64,000 nucleotides of DNA from Microgenomates group bacterium GW2011_GWC1_46_15 (GTDB lineage Bacteria > Patescibacteria > Microgenomatia > UBA1400 > UBA12028): contig LCLX01000002.1 of NCBI GenBank assembly GCA_001002285.1, positions 137,215 to 201,214 on the forward strand, in the 5' to 3' direction. Below are positions 42,846 to 51,529 of the stretch, one piece after another. A program made the translations under genes and the position numbers. Under the pieces are notes generated by a model. The model was not told where the DNA came from, ran no database searches, and saw nothing but the letters and a program-made list of their open reading frames with translations. Each line of letters begins with the position of its first letter. Position 1 is the first letter of the stretch.

Positions 42846-45485
42846 ATGCAACATACTGCCGTAGCTATTAGGCGTTGGGTGATTGCTTTCGTTTGCAGTG
42901 TTTTGTTGTTCTCTCTTCTCTTTTTCTCCTCATCTCCAGTTCGCGCTATTAGTGCGGAGTATCAACAATGCCCCGTCAATACCAGTTGTACCGTTGGCGA
43001 GTTCTTATATGCCGATGACTACTCGCCCATTGCCGGTGCCACATGCACATACACCGCGCGCAAACCCGATGGAACGTTGTTTTTAAACGCCGTTGCCATG
43101 TCCGAAAGTTCGGATGGATGGTACGCATATAGCGTGAACGCCACAGGCGCGGTTTCTGGTCTCTACCGCGGAACCATCTGTTGTACTCCACCCGCCGACG
43201 CCCAAGTGTGTTTGGAAAAAAGTTTTGTTGTTGGCCCAGCGGACATGACCGCTACGGATGTCGCAAACGCGGTGTGGGATGCAACGCGCAGTTCACATAC
43301 GACAACCGGTAGTTTTGGTGAAAATCTCCAGAACGCTACATCAATTACCGCCGCCGATGTTTGGAATTACTCGAGTAGAACGCTTTCTGGATTTGGCACA
43401 CTGGCGAGCGATGTGTGGGCAAACTCCACCCGCACGCTTTCTGGATTTGGTGATTTGGTATCGAGTATAACATCAAGCATTTGGGGAAATTCTTCAAGAA
43501 CACTCACCAGCGGAACACTGAGCAATAGCGAATCGCTCGTAACTTCCTCGAGCACCACACAAAACATTACCGTTACCTACAACACCATTTCGCAACAACT
43601 CACCGAAACGCGGAGTTTGCTTGAGCGAGTCATTAATCAGCCCACTATTCAGTCATTTATTGATGATAAACCAACCGAAAGTCTTGAGTCTAAACTGCAA
43701 AAAACCGAGTCTATGCTCCTTCAGGTGCAAGAACAGTCTACGCGAGCAATGAACACTATTGACCTCCTTGGTTTAACATGGTCAAGCGTCCAGCCAGATC
43801 AACTCACCCAAAAACTGTCCGATACTACAAAACTTTTAGGAACAAATCCTGATGATCCACACCCAGAAACGATGCTTGACAATGCACACATCCTCGCGTC
43901 ACTCTGGAATAGCCTTGTCTTATCAAGCCTTTCGGATCAAACACAAGCAGCGCTGGTTTCTGCAAAGTCTGCGGAACAACAAGCGAAAAGCTCCGGAAAA
44001 TCGTCTGCTACGCGCCAATCCCTTCAGGAAACATCAAAATTCCTCACTACGTTGACGCAACTCCTCGGTACCCCCGAAGATGCGTATACAAAACCAACTG
44101 CGTTTGGGTATCTTCATGATCTTCAACGAAAAGCACAGGCGTTACACGAGCAGGAACAGTCCGCACAAAACCTTCTTTCGGACTGGAAATCTATTGACAC
44201 AAAAAACAGAAGCCAGTTGCTTGCCACACTATCCAAAGAAGTGTTTGCGATTAATGCCATTCCGCAAGGAATAGTGCTAACAACTCCCGCAAAGGTAGCA
44301 CATAGTCCAGAAATCAGCCAAAAGAACCAGGCGCTCGGCCTACAAGCGCTCATTTCCGCAAACAAACAGCTTCTCGCGCAAAATGCCAACGATCCGCTTA
44401 ACTCGTACTGGCTTGAAGAAGGAAGTGTTATTTTCCGTTTCCTCCTCACCAATCCATCTTCAACCATTCGGCAAGATGTTCCCGTGAAATACTATCTCCC
44501 TCCAGAAGTGATGAAGGAACACATTCTTACTATTGATACAGGGTTGACTATTGAGTATGACGCGGAAAAAAATACGTATTTTGCTTCTGGAACGTACTCC
44601 CTTGCCTCCCAGGAAACAAAAACAATCTCCATAGAAGTTGAGGATATCTGGGTTATTCAGGATTCGGATCTTCAAGCCATCAAAAAACAGGCCGAGGACC
44701 TGCTCAAACCACTCCAAAAGACTTCGTACTATGCGCAAGGGGCTCTTTTGAAGTCCGATATTGATGTGGCAGTAGATAAAATCTCCGCAAATCAAAGCAA
44801 AGACCGCACACCAGACGCCCGTATCCGCGCATATCGGGAAAATGAAATCGAGCTGGTTGGTATTAAACAAAACATGAGCGCGCTTAAAAACATTGTTGCA
44901 TCCGCAAGTTCAACGGGCTCCATTTTTGGATTTGTGGGGAGTGTACAGGTTGTTGCTGTATGGGGCATTATCATCGTTCTCCTGGCGGGACTCACATATC
45001 TTGCGCTGTACATGAAAGCTCTCCGGACAAAAATTGATATGCCAGAAAACTTAGAAAGTGCTTTACAGGGTGCCAATATTCCAACAAAAAGATACTATGA
45101 AAAACCCATTCCTGGCTGGAAGAAGGGCGTGTTTGTTCTTTTGTTTTTCCTTCTTACAGGAACAATTACTTCGGCTGTTTCTTCAGCATTCCTTGTGCAG
45201 TCAGACCAACAGAGTACAAAACAAATCGCTAGCACGACACGGGAAGAAAAACTGACGGTGCTTGGTGCGACAACAAAGGTACAACGTGCTACGTTACAAG
45301 GAAAAGTTCAACCCGTTCCTATCTATACTTCTCCATCCTCCGAAAGCGAGATGTTGCATAGAATACCGGAAGATATTATCGTACAGATCAAAGGAAAGAA
45401 GTTTAATTGGATACAAATTCAATACACTTGGGGCGCGGGTGTATACATTGGCTGGGTACAAGATAACACGTTGAAAAAAGAGTAA
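42846..45485 (+). CDS. Giant membrane-anchored surface protein with SH3-like end
   Basis: The 879-residue protein has an N-terminal signal segment with twin arginines (AIRRWVIAFVCSVLLFS), so Tat or Sec export is possible. An Ig-like beta region with four cysteines follows. Around residues 137-157 lies VWDATRSSHTTTGSFGENL, then three repeats of the form VW-xSSRTLSGFG to about 230. Long coiled-coil stretches fill residues 250-470. Two transmembrane helices lie near 700-725 and 760-785, and a C-terminal SH3-like domain of about 55 residues ends in GWVQ. It resembles a large surface stalk anchored from its C-terminal side. Confidence 0.65.
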   Translation: MQHTAVAIRRWVIAFVCSVLLFSLLFFSSSPVRAISAEYQQCPVNTSCTVGEFLYADDYSPIAGATCTYTARKPDGTLFLNAVAMSESSDGWYAYSVNATGAVSGLYRGTICCTPPADAQVCLEKSFVVGPADMTATDVANAVWDATRSSHTTTGSFGENLQNATSITAADVWNYSSRTLSGFGTLASDVWANSTRTLSGFGDLVSSITSSIWGNSSRTLTSGTLSNSESLVTSSSTTQNITVTYNTISQQLTETRSLLERVINQPTIQSFIDDKPTESLESKLQKTESMLLQVQEQSTRAMNTIDLLGLTWSSVQPDQLTQKLSDTTKLLGTNPDDPHPETMLDNAHILASLWNSLVLSSLSDQTQAALVSAKSAEQQAKSSGKSSATRQSLQETSKFLTTLTQLLGTPEDAYTKPTAFGYLHDLQRKAQALHEQEQSAQNLLSDWKSIDTKNRSQLLATLSKEVFAINAIPQGIVLTTPAKVAHSPEISQKNQALGLQALISANKQLLAQNANDPLNSYWLEEGSVIFRFLLTNPSSTIRQDVPVKYYLPPEVMKEHILTIDTGLTIEYDAEKNTYFASGTYSLASQETKTISIEVEDIWVIQDSDLQAIKKQAEDLLKPLQKTSYYAQGALLKSDIDVAVDKISANQSKDRTPDARIRAYRENEIELVGIKQNMSALKNIVASASSTGSIFGFVGSVQVVAVWGIIIVLLAGLTYLALYMKALRTKIDMPENLESALQGANIPTKRYYEKPIPGWKKGVFVLLFFLLTGTITSAVSSAFLVQSDQQSTKQIASTTREEKLTVLGATTKVQRATLQGKVQPVPIYTSPSSESEMLHRIPEDIIVQIKGKKFNWIQIQYTWGAGVYIGWVQDNTLKKE

Positions 45486-45493
45486 GAAGGCGA

Positions 45494-45928
45494 CTACTGC
45501 CAAACTCCCTGCCCTGCAACAACATTAAACAAGAAATGTATAAGCATTGCTCCTACTAGTCCCACAAACACCCACTTTCCTTTATTTGCGATACCAAGCC
45601 CCACCGCACCCATTGTTACCGCGTGCATGGGTACTGTAAGGAATAGCCTGAAGAGGAGGGGCTCAAGCGATCCAAATTGAATGGCGCTCGGTAAAAAAAG
45701 CAGACTCTCAGATAGGCCAAAAACTGCTCCAAAAAGGAGGGGGCGGTATGCCTTTCCCTCTGTATTTGTCCATCCAATTACCCGTAGCATGCCATACTTT
45801 GCAAACTCTTCAACAAACCAAGGAACTGGAATGATGAACTCAAAAGGTACTGCAAATACAGGCAACATGACGGCAAACAGCGTTTGGGAGATAACTTGAG
45901 GAATGTTTGGTGTACGCCGGGCTGGCAT
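45494..45928 (-). CDS. PrsW-like intramembrane protease
   Basis: The 144-residue membrane protein has WFVEEFAKYGMLRVIG, FGLSESLLF, PMHAVTMGAVGLG and LIHFLFN, matching the Glu and His motifs of the PrsW/CPBP-type membrane proteases. PrsW cleaves anti-sigma factors. The ATG at 45926-45928 has TATACT 6 nt upstream; a longer frame to 46048 would ignore this promoter. It lies convergent to the surface protein gene and divergent from the Tat operon. Confidence 0.7.
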   Translation of the reverse strand: MPARRTPNIPQVISQTLFAVMLPVFAVPFEFIIPVPWFVEEFAKYGMLRVIGWTNTEGKAYRPLLFGAVFGLSESLLFLPSAIQFGSLEPLLFRLFLTVPMHAVTMGAVGLGIANKGKWVFVGLVGAMLIHFLFNVVAGQGVWQ

Positions 45929-46159
45929 ATATACAGTATACCCAATAACACAACTCTTTTCCTTTACACTCAACTCGTGCAAATATGCTCTCCGCAACTC
46001 TTTGGTTTTCTTTCGTCTATTTTTAACCTGAGTATGTATTGTGCTCAATTTTGGCCTCTTTTTGGTGATTTTTACTACCTTGCCGCGTGAAAACTTATAC
46101 TCTTTGGTGTTCTCTCTTTAAACGAGATATCATACATATAAAACCCGTAGAAACTGTTT

Positions 46160-46338
46160 TTACAACTCTTTGCAACTTCTTACAATGCCCGGCCTTCTCC
46201 CCAAATCGCGGAAAATTTTTGCGTTTGATATATTTTTCCTTTTTTCCACACAACCGCCTATTTCCAGAGAAATATGTATTGACAACGGTTGTTTTTTTAG
46301 AGTAGTCTGAAGTTGTACAAAGTTGTAAGAATTTGTAA
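46160..46338. promoter_or_regulatory. Tat-operon promoter flanked by inverted triplets of 10-bp repeats
   Basis: Three boxes TTACAACT, TTGCAACT and TTACAATG start at 46160, 46170 and 46180. Three boxes in the opposite sense, AGTTGTAC, AGTTGTAA and ATTTGTAA, start at 46311, 46321 and 46331. Each set is phased at exactly 10 bp, one helix turn. Between them a promoter reads TTGACA (46279-46284), 18 bp, TAGTCT (46303-46308), so the right-hand set covers the transcription start. The likely binder is the HTH protein encoded just downstream. Confidence 0.65.
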
Positions 46339-46348
46339 AGCATCAGAT

Positions 46349-46897
46349 ATGAATGAAATGTATACCGTCAAACAAGTTGCCGACATTCTTGGATTTTCCA
46401 CGAACACAGTCTACAAATATCTCAATGCTGGGATCATTCATACTTCACGCCCAGGACAGATGAAAAGTCGGTTTCGCATTTCAAAAAAGGCTTTGGAAGA
46501 CTACCTTGGTGTTCCAATAGATGAATATAAGAGTGAAAAGCACGCGCGCGTTGAGCCTCTTTTTTCACAAGAGCACAGTTCTTCACAATCTCCGATAGAA
46601 ACAGTGATCGTTGATGCAAACGCCCAAAAAATGGGCATTCCTGAGCCTCCTCTCGAGGTAAAGTCTGCTCATGAAGCTGGTACAGAAGACCATGAGGAGC
46701 ACAATATTGCCCCATCTTTTGCTCTACGCACCACACGCGCTCTTCTTTTTATTACTTTAATTGGCGTCACATTAAACCTCGCTTTTTTTAGCCTTCCACA
46801 TCCCATTACGCTTTTGTCGCAACTCCTGATTCTTTTTGTATTCTTGCTCTTGGCATACCAATATGGCGGAATGCACAAGAAAAAGGCAGTGGTATGA
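46349..46897 (+). CDS. Membrane-anchored HTH (MerR/excisionase-type) regulator
   Basis: The 182-residue protein starts with a winged-helix DNA-binding domain, MYTVKQVADILGFSTNTVYKYL, as in helix-turn-helix excisionase/MerR proteins. A linker of about 60 acidic residues follows, then two transmembrane helices near residues 130-170. It would bind DNA while tethered to the membrane. The promoter repeats upstream suggest autoregulation. The next gene overlaps by 4 bp (ATGA), so it heads an operon that ends with tatC and tatA. Confidence 0.75.
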   Translation: MNEMYTVKQVADILGFSTNTVYKYLNAGIIHTSRPGQMKSRFRISKKALEDYLGVPIDEYKSEKHARVEPLFSQEHSSSQSPIETVIVDANAQKMGIPEPPLEVKSAHEAGTEDHEEHNIAPSFALRTTRALLFITLIGVTLNLAFFSLPHPITLLSQLLILFVFLLLAYQYGGMHKKKAVV

Positions 46898-47577
46898 AAA
46901 AAATTTCACCAGTTCTCCAGCGTTTTTTCCACCAATGGCAAATATTTTCCCCCGAGAAACAGTTTTCTCTTCTTTCCTCTGTTCTGGGGACATGCGTCGT
47001 GGTGATATCTGTTCTCTCTGTAGGTGTGTTGGCTCAACAGTATAAAATTCACCGCCTCACTACTCAACACATTGCGCTTCTCGAGAAACTCGGCGTTGTA
47101 TCAACAACAATGGACGGTATTGCGCGCGATGGAAAATCCGCGATGGTCGCGCAGGAACTCCGCGCACTCCGCGACGAGGTTATTAAGTACCGCGCGGAAC
47201 AGCAAGGAAGAGATCAAATACTTGGCCTTTCTACCGGTCTTAATCTGCCGACACTCACCGATCCTCTTCAATCGCTCTCGAACACGCTCTCGACGCTTGA
47301 GGAAGCAACGATTGAACCAACACTTACAATACCTCCTACGCAAACGACAAACCAACAAAATACTGGTGCGCACTTGGGAACTGTTTCTCTTCTCGAGGGA
47401 AAATCGTGGACATCGGTTGACGCATTTGACCAAGCGCTTGCGTCTTCAAAAATTGTTGGCCAACTCGTTGTCCGCGTTTCTTACCCCTACTATGCAAAAG
47501 AGAACGGGTGGTACCAAGTTGAACTCTCAAATGGGAAAAGAGGGTGGGTTCAAGAACAATTTGTGAAGGAGGACTAG
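46894..47577 (+). CDS. Membrane protein with C-terminal SH3-like domain
   Basis: The 227-residue protein has one transmembrane helix near residues 30-48, a coiled-coil stretch to about 110, a Thr/Pro-rich linker and an SH3-like end (WYQVELSNGKRGWVQEQF). The GWVQ ending is shared with the giant surface protein at 42846. It overlaps both neighbours in the operon by 4 and 1 bp. Confidence 0.65.
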   Translation: MKKISPVLQRFFHQWQIFSPEKQFSLLSSVLGTCVVVISVLSVGVLAQQYKIHRLTTQHIALLEKLGVVSTTMDGIARDGKSAMVAQELRALRDEVIKYRAEQQGRDQILGLSTGLNLPTLTDPLQSLSNTLSTLEEATIEPTLTIPPTQTTNQQNTGAHLGTVSLLEGKSWTSVDAFDQALASSKIVGQLVVRVSYPYYAKENGWYQVELSNGKRGWVQEQFVKED

Positions 47578-47990
47578 TGCGCCTGTACTCGCTTGCCCGC
47601 GCGATCGACCGCCTTTTTGTGTACTATGCGGTGATTTTTCTCGCCTTTTTTGTGTTTTTGTCATTCAGATCTGGGGTTTCTCCAACACAGTTCCTCATTT
47701 TTGTTCTTTTACTCCCCGTTATATTTTATTTTTCGCACGCGTTTTGGAAGTACATTTATGGCATTGCTTCCAAAAAGCGTGGAGGGTGGGCGTTTTCATG
47801 GAAACACTTTTTTCTTCAAGACAGCGCACTATTTCTCTTAAGTATTTCTTTGTTTTCTATCGCGGTCAGCATCGCGTTTGTCCGCGTTACAGGTTCGTTT
47901 TTCCATACCCTCCAGGTTGAAGCCATTCAAACACCACAAACAACATCGGCCAAAACATCATTGCAACCGCCAGCAGAGGAAACGCCATGA
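47577..47990 (+). CDS. Hypothetical three-helix membrane protein
   Basis: The 137-residue protein starts at GTG 47577-47579, overlapping the previous TAG, with GGAGG just upstream. It has hydrophobic segments near residues 15-33, 45-65 and 88-115 and a Thr/Gln/Pro tail. No family is recognised. The next gene overlaps by 4 bp. Confidence 0.6.
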   Translation: MRLYSLARAIDRLFVYYAVIFLAFFVFLSFRSGVSPTQFLIFVLLLPVIFYFSHAFWKYIYGIASKKRGGWAFSWKHFFLQDSALFLLSISLFSIAVSIAFVRVTGSFFHTLQVEAIQTPQTTSAKTSLQPPAEETP

Positions 47991-48670
47991 CAGGAATGGT
48001 TCTTCAGCTCTATAGCTTTGTTGTCCTCACGAGTTTAGGCGTATGGATGCTAGAAAAAGCTCAATCTGGCGGAGATGTTTTTCTTGCATCGCTCTTTTTT
48101 CCGTTATCAATATATCTGGCATTGCGGGTGTTTCACCGCATTGGCGGCGCGTTTGTTTCCCAGCCAAGCCATATCCCACGCGCGAATCCACATCATGAAA
48201 CACAATTCCACCCTGCTGAGGGAAATAGCACGCAAACAATACCCACAGAACTCATTCAAGAACTTGAGCCCGACAAGGTTCCCATTGATATTGACCGCCG
48301 ATTATTCTTAAAAATGATTGGCTCCGCGGGACTTGGTCTTTTTTTCGTGTCGATTTTCACAGAAAAAACACACGCCGCATTTTTTGGCAGCCTTCCTGGT
48401 ACTTCTGGTATTCAGGTTAAAAATAAGCTTGGAGAAAAGATTGACCCCGCAGAAAAATACCCCACAGACGGATACACGATTACTGAAATTGACGATGCGA
48501 CCTACCCCGCATACTACGGCTTTTTGCATACTTCCGGCGGATGGTACATCACTAAAGAAGCAAGCGACGGATCGTATCGGTATGCAAAGGGAGCATCTGC
48601 GTTTTCAACAAGTTGGGCTCTCCGTAATACAACCGTCACATATGGATATTACGACGCGGTGTTCTCGTAG
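47987..48670 (+). CDS. Tat substrate with two leading membrane helices
   Basis: The 227-residue protein has two helices (residues about 5-22 and 30-50), a loop of about 50 residues, then DRRLFLKMIGSAGLGLFF (103-120), a near-perfect twin-arginine signal, ending THA near a signal-peptidase-like site. The C-terminal domain (YYGFLHTSGGWYITKEAS) resembles modules of phage structural proteins. The layout matches actinobacterial Rieske proteins, where Sec inserts the first helices and Tat the last. tatC and tatA follow directly, so this is probably the cognate cargo. Confidence 0.7.
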   Translation: MTGMVLQLYSFVVLTSLGVWMLEKAQSGGDVFLASLFFPLSIYLALRVFHRIGGAFVSQPSHIPRANPHHETQFHPAEGNSTQTIPTELIQELEPDKVPIDIDRRLFLKMIGSAGLGLFFVSIFTEKTHAAFFGSLPGTSGIQVKNKLGEKIDPAEKYPTDGYTITEIDDATYPAYYGFLHTSGGWYITKEASDGSYRYAKGASAFSTSWALRNTTVTYGYYDAVFS

Positions 48671-48685
48671 TGTTTGAAGGAATAT

Positions 48686-49417
48686 ATGGCAGAAGAACAC
48701 TCTCCCGAACAAACCGCAGACCTCCTCCGACAAAACATGGTGAAGTATCTCCCCTATCTGCGAGAAGCACAAAAAAGAATGTGGATTACGATTGGTATTT
48801 TTATTATTGGTGGAACGCTCGGATTTTTTGGAAACCAACAGATTTTGGGTTTTGTGATGAAGCGGTTAAACCTCGTTGGGATTAACCTTGTGTTTACCTC
48901 TCCAACACAGTTTATTGATTTGGCATTTCAAACCGGCTTCATTATAGGAGCTCTTCTCGCAATCCCCTATCTTATCTACTGTGTTTTGAGTTTTGTTCTT
49001 CCCGCCCTGCGAAAAAAAGAACGCAGTATTATTCTTTCCCTTCTCCCTCTGAGCCTTGCGCTCACCGTGATCGGATTTGCGTTCGGCGTGTGGATTCAGC
49101 AGTTTGTGATCACTATTTATTCCCAGACAACAACGAGTTTTAATATCAGCAATATGTGGGATGTTGGCCGTTTTTTCTCTCAGTTTGTGCTCATGGGACT
49201 TTCCATGGCACTTGTTTTCCAGCTTCCTATTGTGTTATCCATTCTCCTCCGCCTTGGGGTCATAAAACGGTCAGTATTGACATCGCGGAGAAGAATTGTG
49301 TATGCCGCCATCATTATTTTTGCGACGATTCTACCGCCAACCGATATTCTTTCACTTACGCTTATCGTCCTTCCCCTTGTGTTTTTGTTTGAAGGAGCGC
49401 TACTATTGAATAAGTAG
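48686..49417 (+). CDS. tatC: TatC, twin-arginine translocase receptor
   Basis: The 243-residue protein has six transmembrane helices and recognises twin-arginine signals. Family marks are LREAQKRM near the N-terminus (Glu27), FTSPTQF, and SFVLPALRKKERSI (Glu112). At the position of E. coli Glu170 it has Gln179, in VFQLPIVL. AAGGA lies 4 nt before the ATG; a TTG four codons earlier is less likely. It follows the Tat substrate by 15 bp. Confidence 0.93.
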   Translation: MAEEHSPEQTADLLRQNMVKYLPYLREAQKRMWITIGIFIIGGTLGFFGNQQILGFVMKRLNLVGINLVFTSPTQFIDLAFQTGFIIGALLAIPYLIYCVLSFVLPALRKKERSIILSLLPLSLALTVIGFAFGVWIQQFVITIYSQTTTSFNISNMWDVGRFFSQFVLMGLSMALVFQLPIVLSILLRLGVIKRSVLTSRRRIVYAAIIIFATILPPTDILSLTLIVLPLVFLFEGALLLNK

Positions 49418-49433
49418 TAAAGAAAGGAGCGAC

Positions 49434-49580
49434 ATGTTTCAAAATATTGGGACACCCGAGATTGTTATTGTTGCTCTCGTCCTCCTAGTCCTGTTCGGCG
49501 GAAAGAAAATCCCCGAGTTGGTCCGTGGGATTGGCGAGTCTATCCGCGAGTTCCGCAAAGGACTCAAGGACGAAAAGTAG
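49434..49580 (+). CDS. tatA: TatA/E-family translocase subunit
   Basis: The 48-residue protein has IVIVALVLLVLFGGKKIPEL followed by VRGIGESIREFRKGLKDEK. AAAGGAG lies 5 nt before the ATG, 16 bp after tatC. It is the fifth tatA-type gene in the window and the only one next to tatC, so it is probably the main pore subunit. Confidence 0.92.
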   Translation: MFQNIGTPEIVIVALVLLVLFGGKKIPELVRGIGESIREFRKGLKDEK

Positions 49581-49589
49581 TCGCACATC

Positions 49590-50267
49590 ATGACACACGC
49601 ACCGAAAAAACGCCCGGAAACGACGTTGTTTCTTTCTGTTTCCGTGGACGGACGCATTACAAGCCACGACTCTGACCCGTTTGATACGGATAAAACATGG
49701 AAAGACCAGCCGGGTGTGCGCGCGATTCTTCAACGGTTTTATGATTTTTCTGACCCACACACGTGCTCCCTCACAACGGGTTTAGCAATGAAAAAAGCGG
49801 GAGTCAATTTTCGCGTTGAAACACCACAGAAAATGAACGTTCCATTGATTGTATTTGACGCAGAAAAAGATCTTACTCCGCGAGGCATGTTGTATCTCTC
49901 ACAGTGTGTAAAACATTTGTATATTATCGGATATTCTTCTGTCTACAAAAAACTCAAGAAAAAACCCAAGAATCTGATATGGATTCCATATGAAAAACGC
50001 GCACCATTACTCGAGGTTATGCAGCAGTTGCATACACGCGGCGTACGGGCTGTTGTGATGCACTCCGCCGGGCTATTAAACGCACGGTGGATTGCCGAAG
50101 GTTTGGTCGATCATTTGACCGTGATTGTCGCGCCGTTATTGGTCGGAAAAAATGGGACATCCATGCTGATGGATACCATTCCGTTTTCTGTCCGCCCGCT
50201 CACACTTGTGGAAACGCGCGCAATTAGTGACTCGTACCTTTTTTTGCGGTATGACGTGGAGAAATAA
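49590..50267 (+). CDS. RibD C-terminal/dihydrofolate-reductase-like protein
   Basis: The 225-residue protein has the RibD_C/DHFR fold pattern: LFLSVSVDGRITS at the start, strands LYIIGY and a late GLVDHLTVIVAPLLVGKNG. It lacks the RibD deaminase half. It may reduce a pterin or riboflavin precursor; since thyA here would make dihydrofolate and no folA is in the window, a DHFR role is possible but unproved. It lies 9 bp after tatA. Confidence 0.65.
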   Translation: MTHAPKKRPETTLFLSVSVDGRITSHDSDPFDTDKTWKDQPGVRAILQRFYDFSDPHTCSLTTGLAMKKAGVNFRVETPQKMNVPLIVFDAEKDLTPRGMLYLSQCVKHLYIIGYSSVYKKLKKKPKNLIWIPYEKRAPLLEVMQQLHTRGVRAVVMHSAGLLNARWIAEGLVDHLTVIVAPLLVGKNGTSMLMDTIPFSVRPLTLVETRAISDSYLFLRYDVEK

Positions 50268-50295
50268 TATGGAGACTCGTGGGTAATGTTGAAAT

Positions 50296-51483
50296 TTATT
50301 TGATAAAACCACCCCATAAAAATTTAGAAAAAGTAGCCGAAGGTTCTTTTCCAATAATCCGACATTGAGTAATACCAAGTTTTTCCGCCCGCCTCACGAG
50401 GGTAAAGTAATCAACTGCAGTTGGTGTTTCTTTCACCTCAAAAGCCCCACGTTCTTTGCCATTGTCAAATATAAAATCAATTTCTCCATCTCTATCAGAA
50501 AAATAACTTAATTTCCCATCCCAAAAGGACAACTGATGGTGAATTGTGTTTTCAAATTTACTTCCGCTTGAAAGATCAGTATTTACGTTAGCGATTCCTG
50601 TATCGACAAAATATAGTTTCTTTTGTAATCGTGTTTGGACATCTGAAGATTTTGAATACGCGGGAACTGTAGCAATTAAGTACGTTTGCTCCAAAAATTC
50701 AATATAGTTATCAACAGTGATCCTACTCAATCCGGTAATATTAGCAATTTCCGTAACATTTAACTTACTACCAATGCGCGCTGCTAGTAGTTTAATAACT
50801 CTACGTAGATGATTTGTGGATTTAAAATCTGCTAATGCTTGAACATCAATATTGATATATGAACTAAAAATTTCTTCAAGAAGGATCTTTTTGCGATTCA
50901 CATCGGGTGTCAGCACTATCCTTGGTAAGCCACCATATTCTACATATTCTTGATAATAAGTATGGAGTTGGTGATATGCGACTTCTGAGAACTCAACCAT
51001 CCAAGGGAAATCATCGCCAAGCATGTAGGGAAATTCTCGAAAATTAAGAAACTCTTGAAAACTCAATGGGAGCATTTCATAAATCACTTTTCTCCCCGCC
51101 ATTGATTCAGAAAAACGATTTTTAATATAGTATGAACTTGATCCAGTAAGCAAAAACTTGATGCGGTGGTGGTCGTACAAATACTTCACAATACTGGGAA
51201 TATTCTCAAGAAGTTGAATTTCATCTAATGCGATGTATAGTTTCTCTTTTATCGACAATCCTCGTTTTTGAAACTCGTTAATAAGTGAGTTGTAATTTTT
51301 GGTTTCAAACATTTCTCGATCAACCAAATTCTCTAAGTCAAAGTACTGTTTGTTTTTTGATGGAATCTGATCAAGTAACCAATGGAGTGTTGTTGTTTTA
51401 CCTACTTGCCGAGGACCTGTAATCACAACAACTTCATCTGTAGAAAGCTCTTTTACTAAAGTAGGCCAGATACGACGTTGCAT
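50296..51483 (-). CDS. DUF4143 AAA ATPase
   Basis: The 395-residue protein has a P-loop VITGPRQVGKTTTLHWLL, a Walker B IALDEIQLLENIP and the arginine-finger-like LLTGSSSYYIK, then a C-terminal part with an HTH (ITGLSRITVDNYIEFLEQ) and a nuclease-like DGEIDFIFDNG, the layout of archaeal-type ATPases with DUF4143. Function is unknown; related genes often behave as mobile or addiction modules. TATAGT lies 6 nt before the ATG (51490-51495). Confidence 0.8.
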   Translation of the reverse strand: MQRRIWPTLVKELSTDEVVVITGPRQVGKTTTLHWLLDQIPSKNKQYFDLENLVDREMFETKNYNSLINEFQKRGLSIKEKLYIALDEIQLLENIPSIVKYLYDHHRIKFLLTGSSSYYIKNRFSESMAGRKVIYEMLPLSFQEFLNFREFPYMLGDDFPWMVEFSEVAYHQLHTYYQEYVEYGGLPRIVLTPDVNRKKILLEEIFSSYINIDVQALADFKSTNHLRRVIKLLAARIGSKLNVTEIANITGLSRITVDNYIEFLEQTYLIATVPAYSKSSDVQTRLQKKLYFVDTGIANVNTDLSSGSKFENTIHHQLSFWDGKLSYFSDRDGEIDFIFDNGKERGAFEVKETPTAVDYFTLVRRAEKLGITQCRIIGKEPSATFSKFLWGGFIK

Positions 51484-51529
51484 AACACTACTATACAATA
51501 AACGTCGTTATTTGTATAGTATGCGTTTG

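Noticed and set aside
33304..45485. Complete prophage
   Set aside because: No terminase, portal, capsid, integrase, holin or endolysin is seen, and Tat genes are mixed in.
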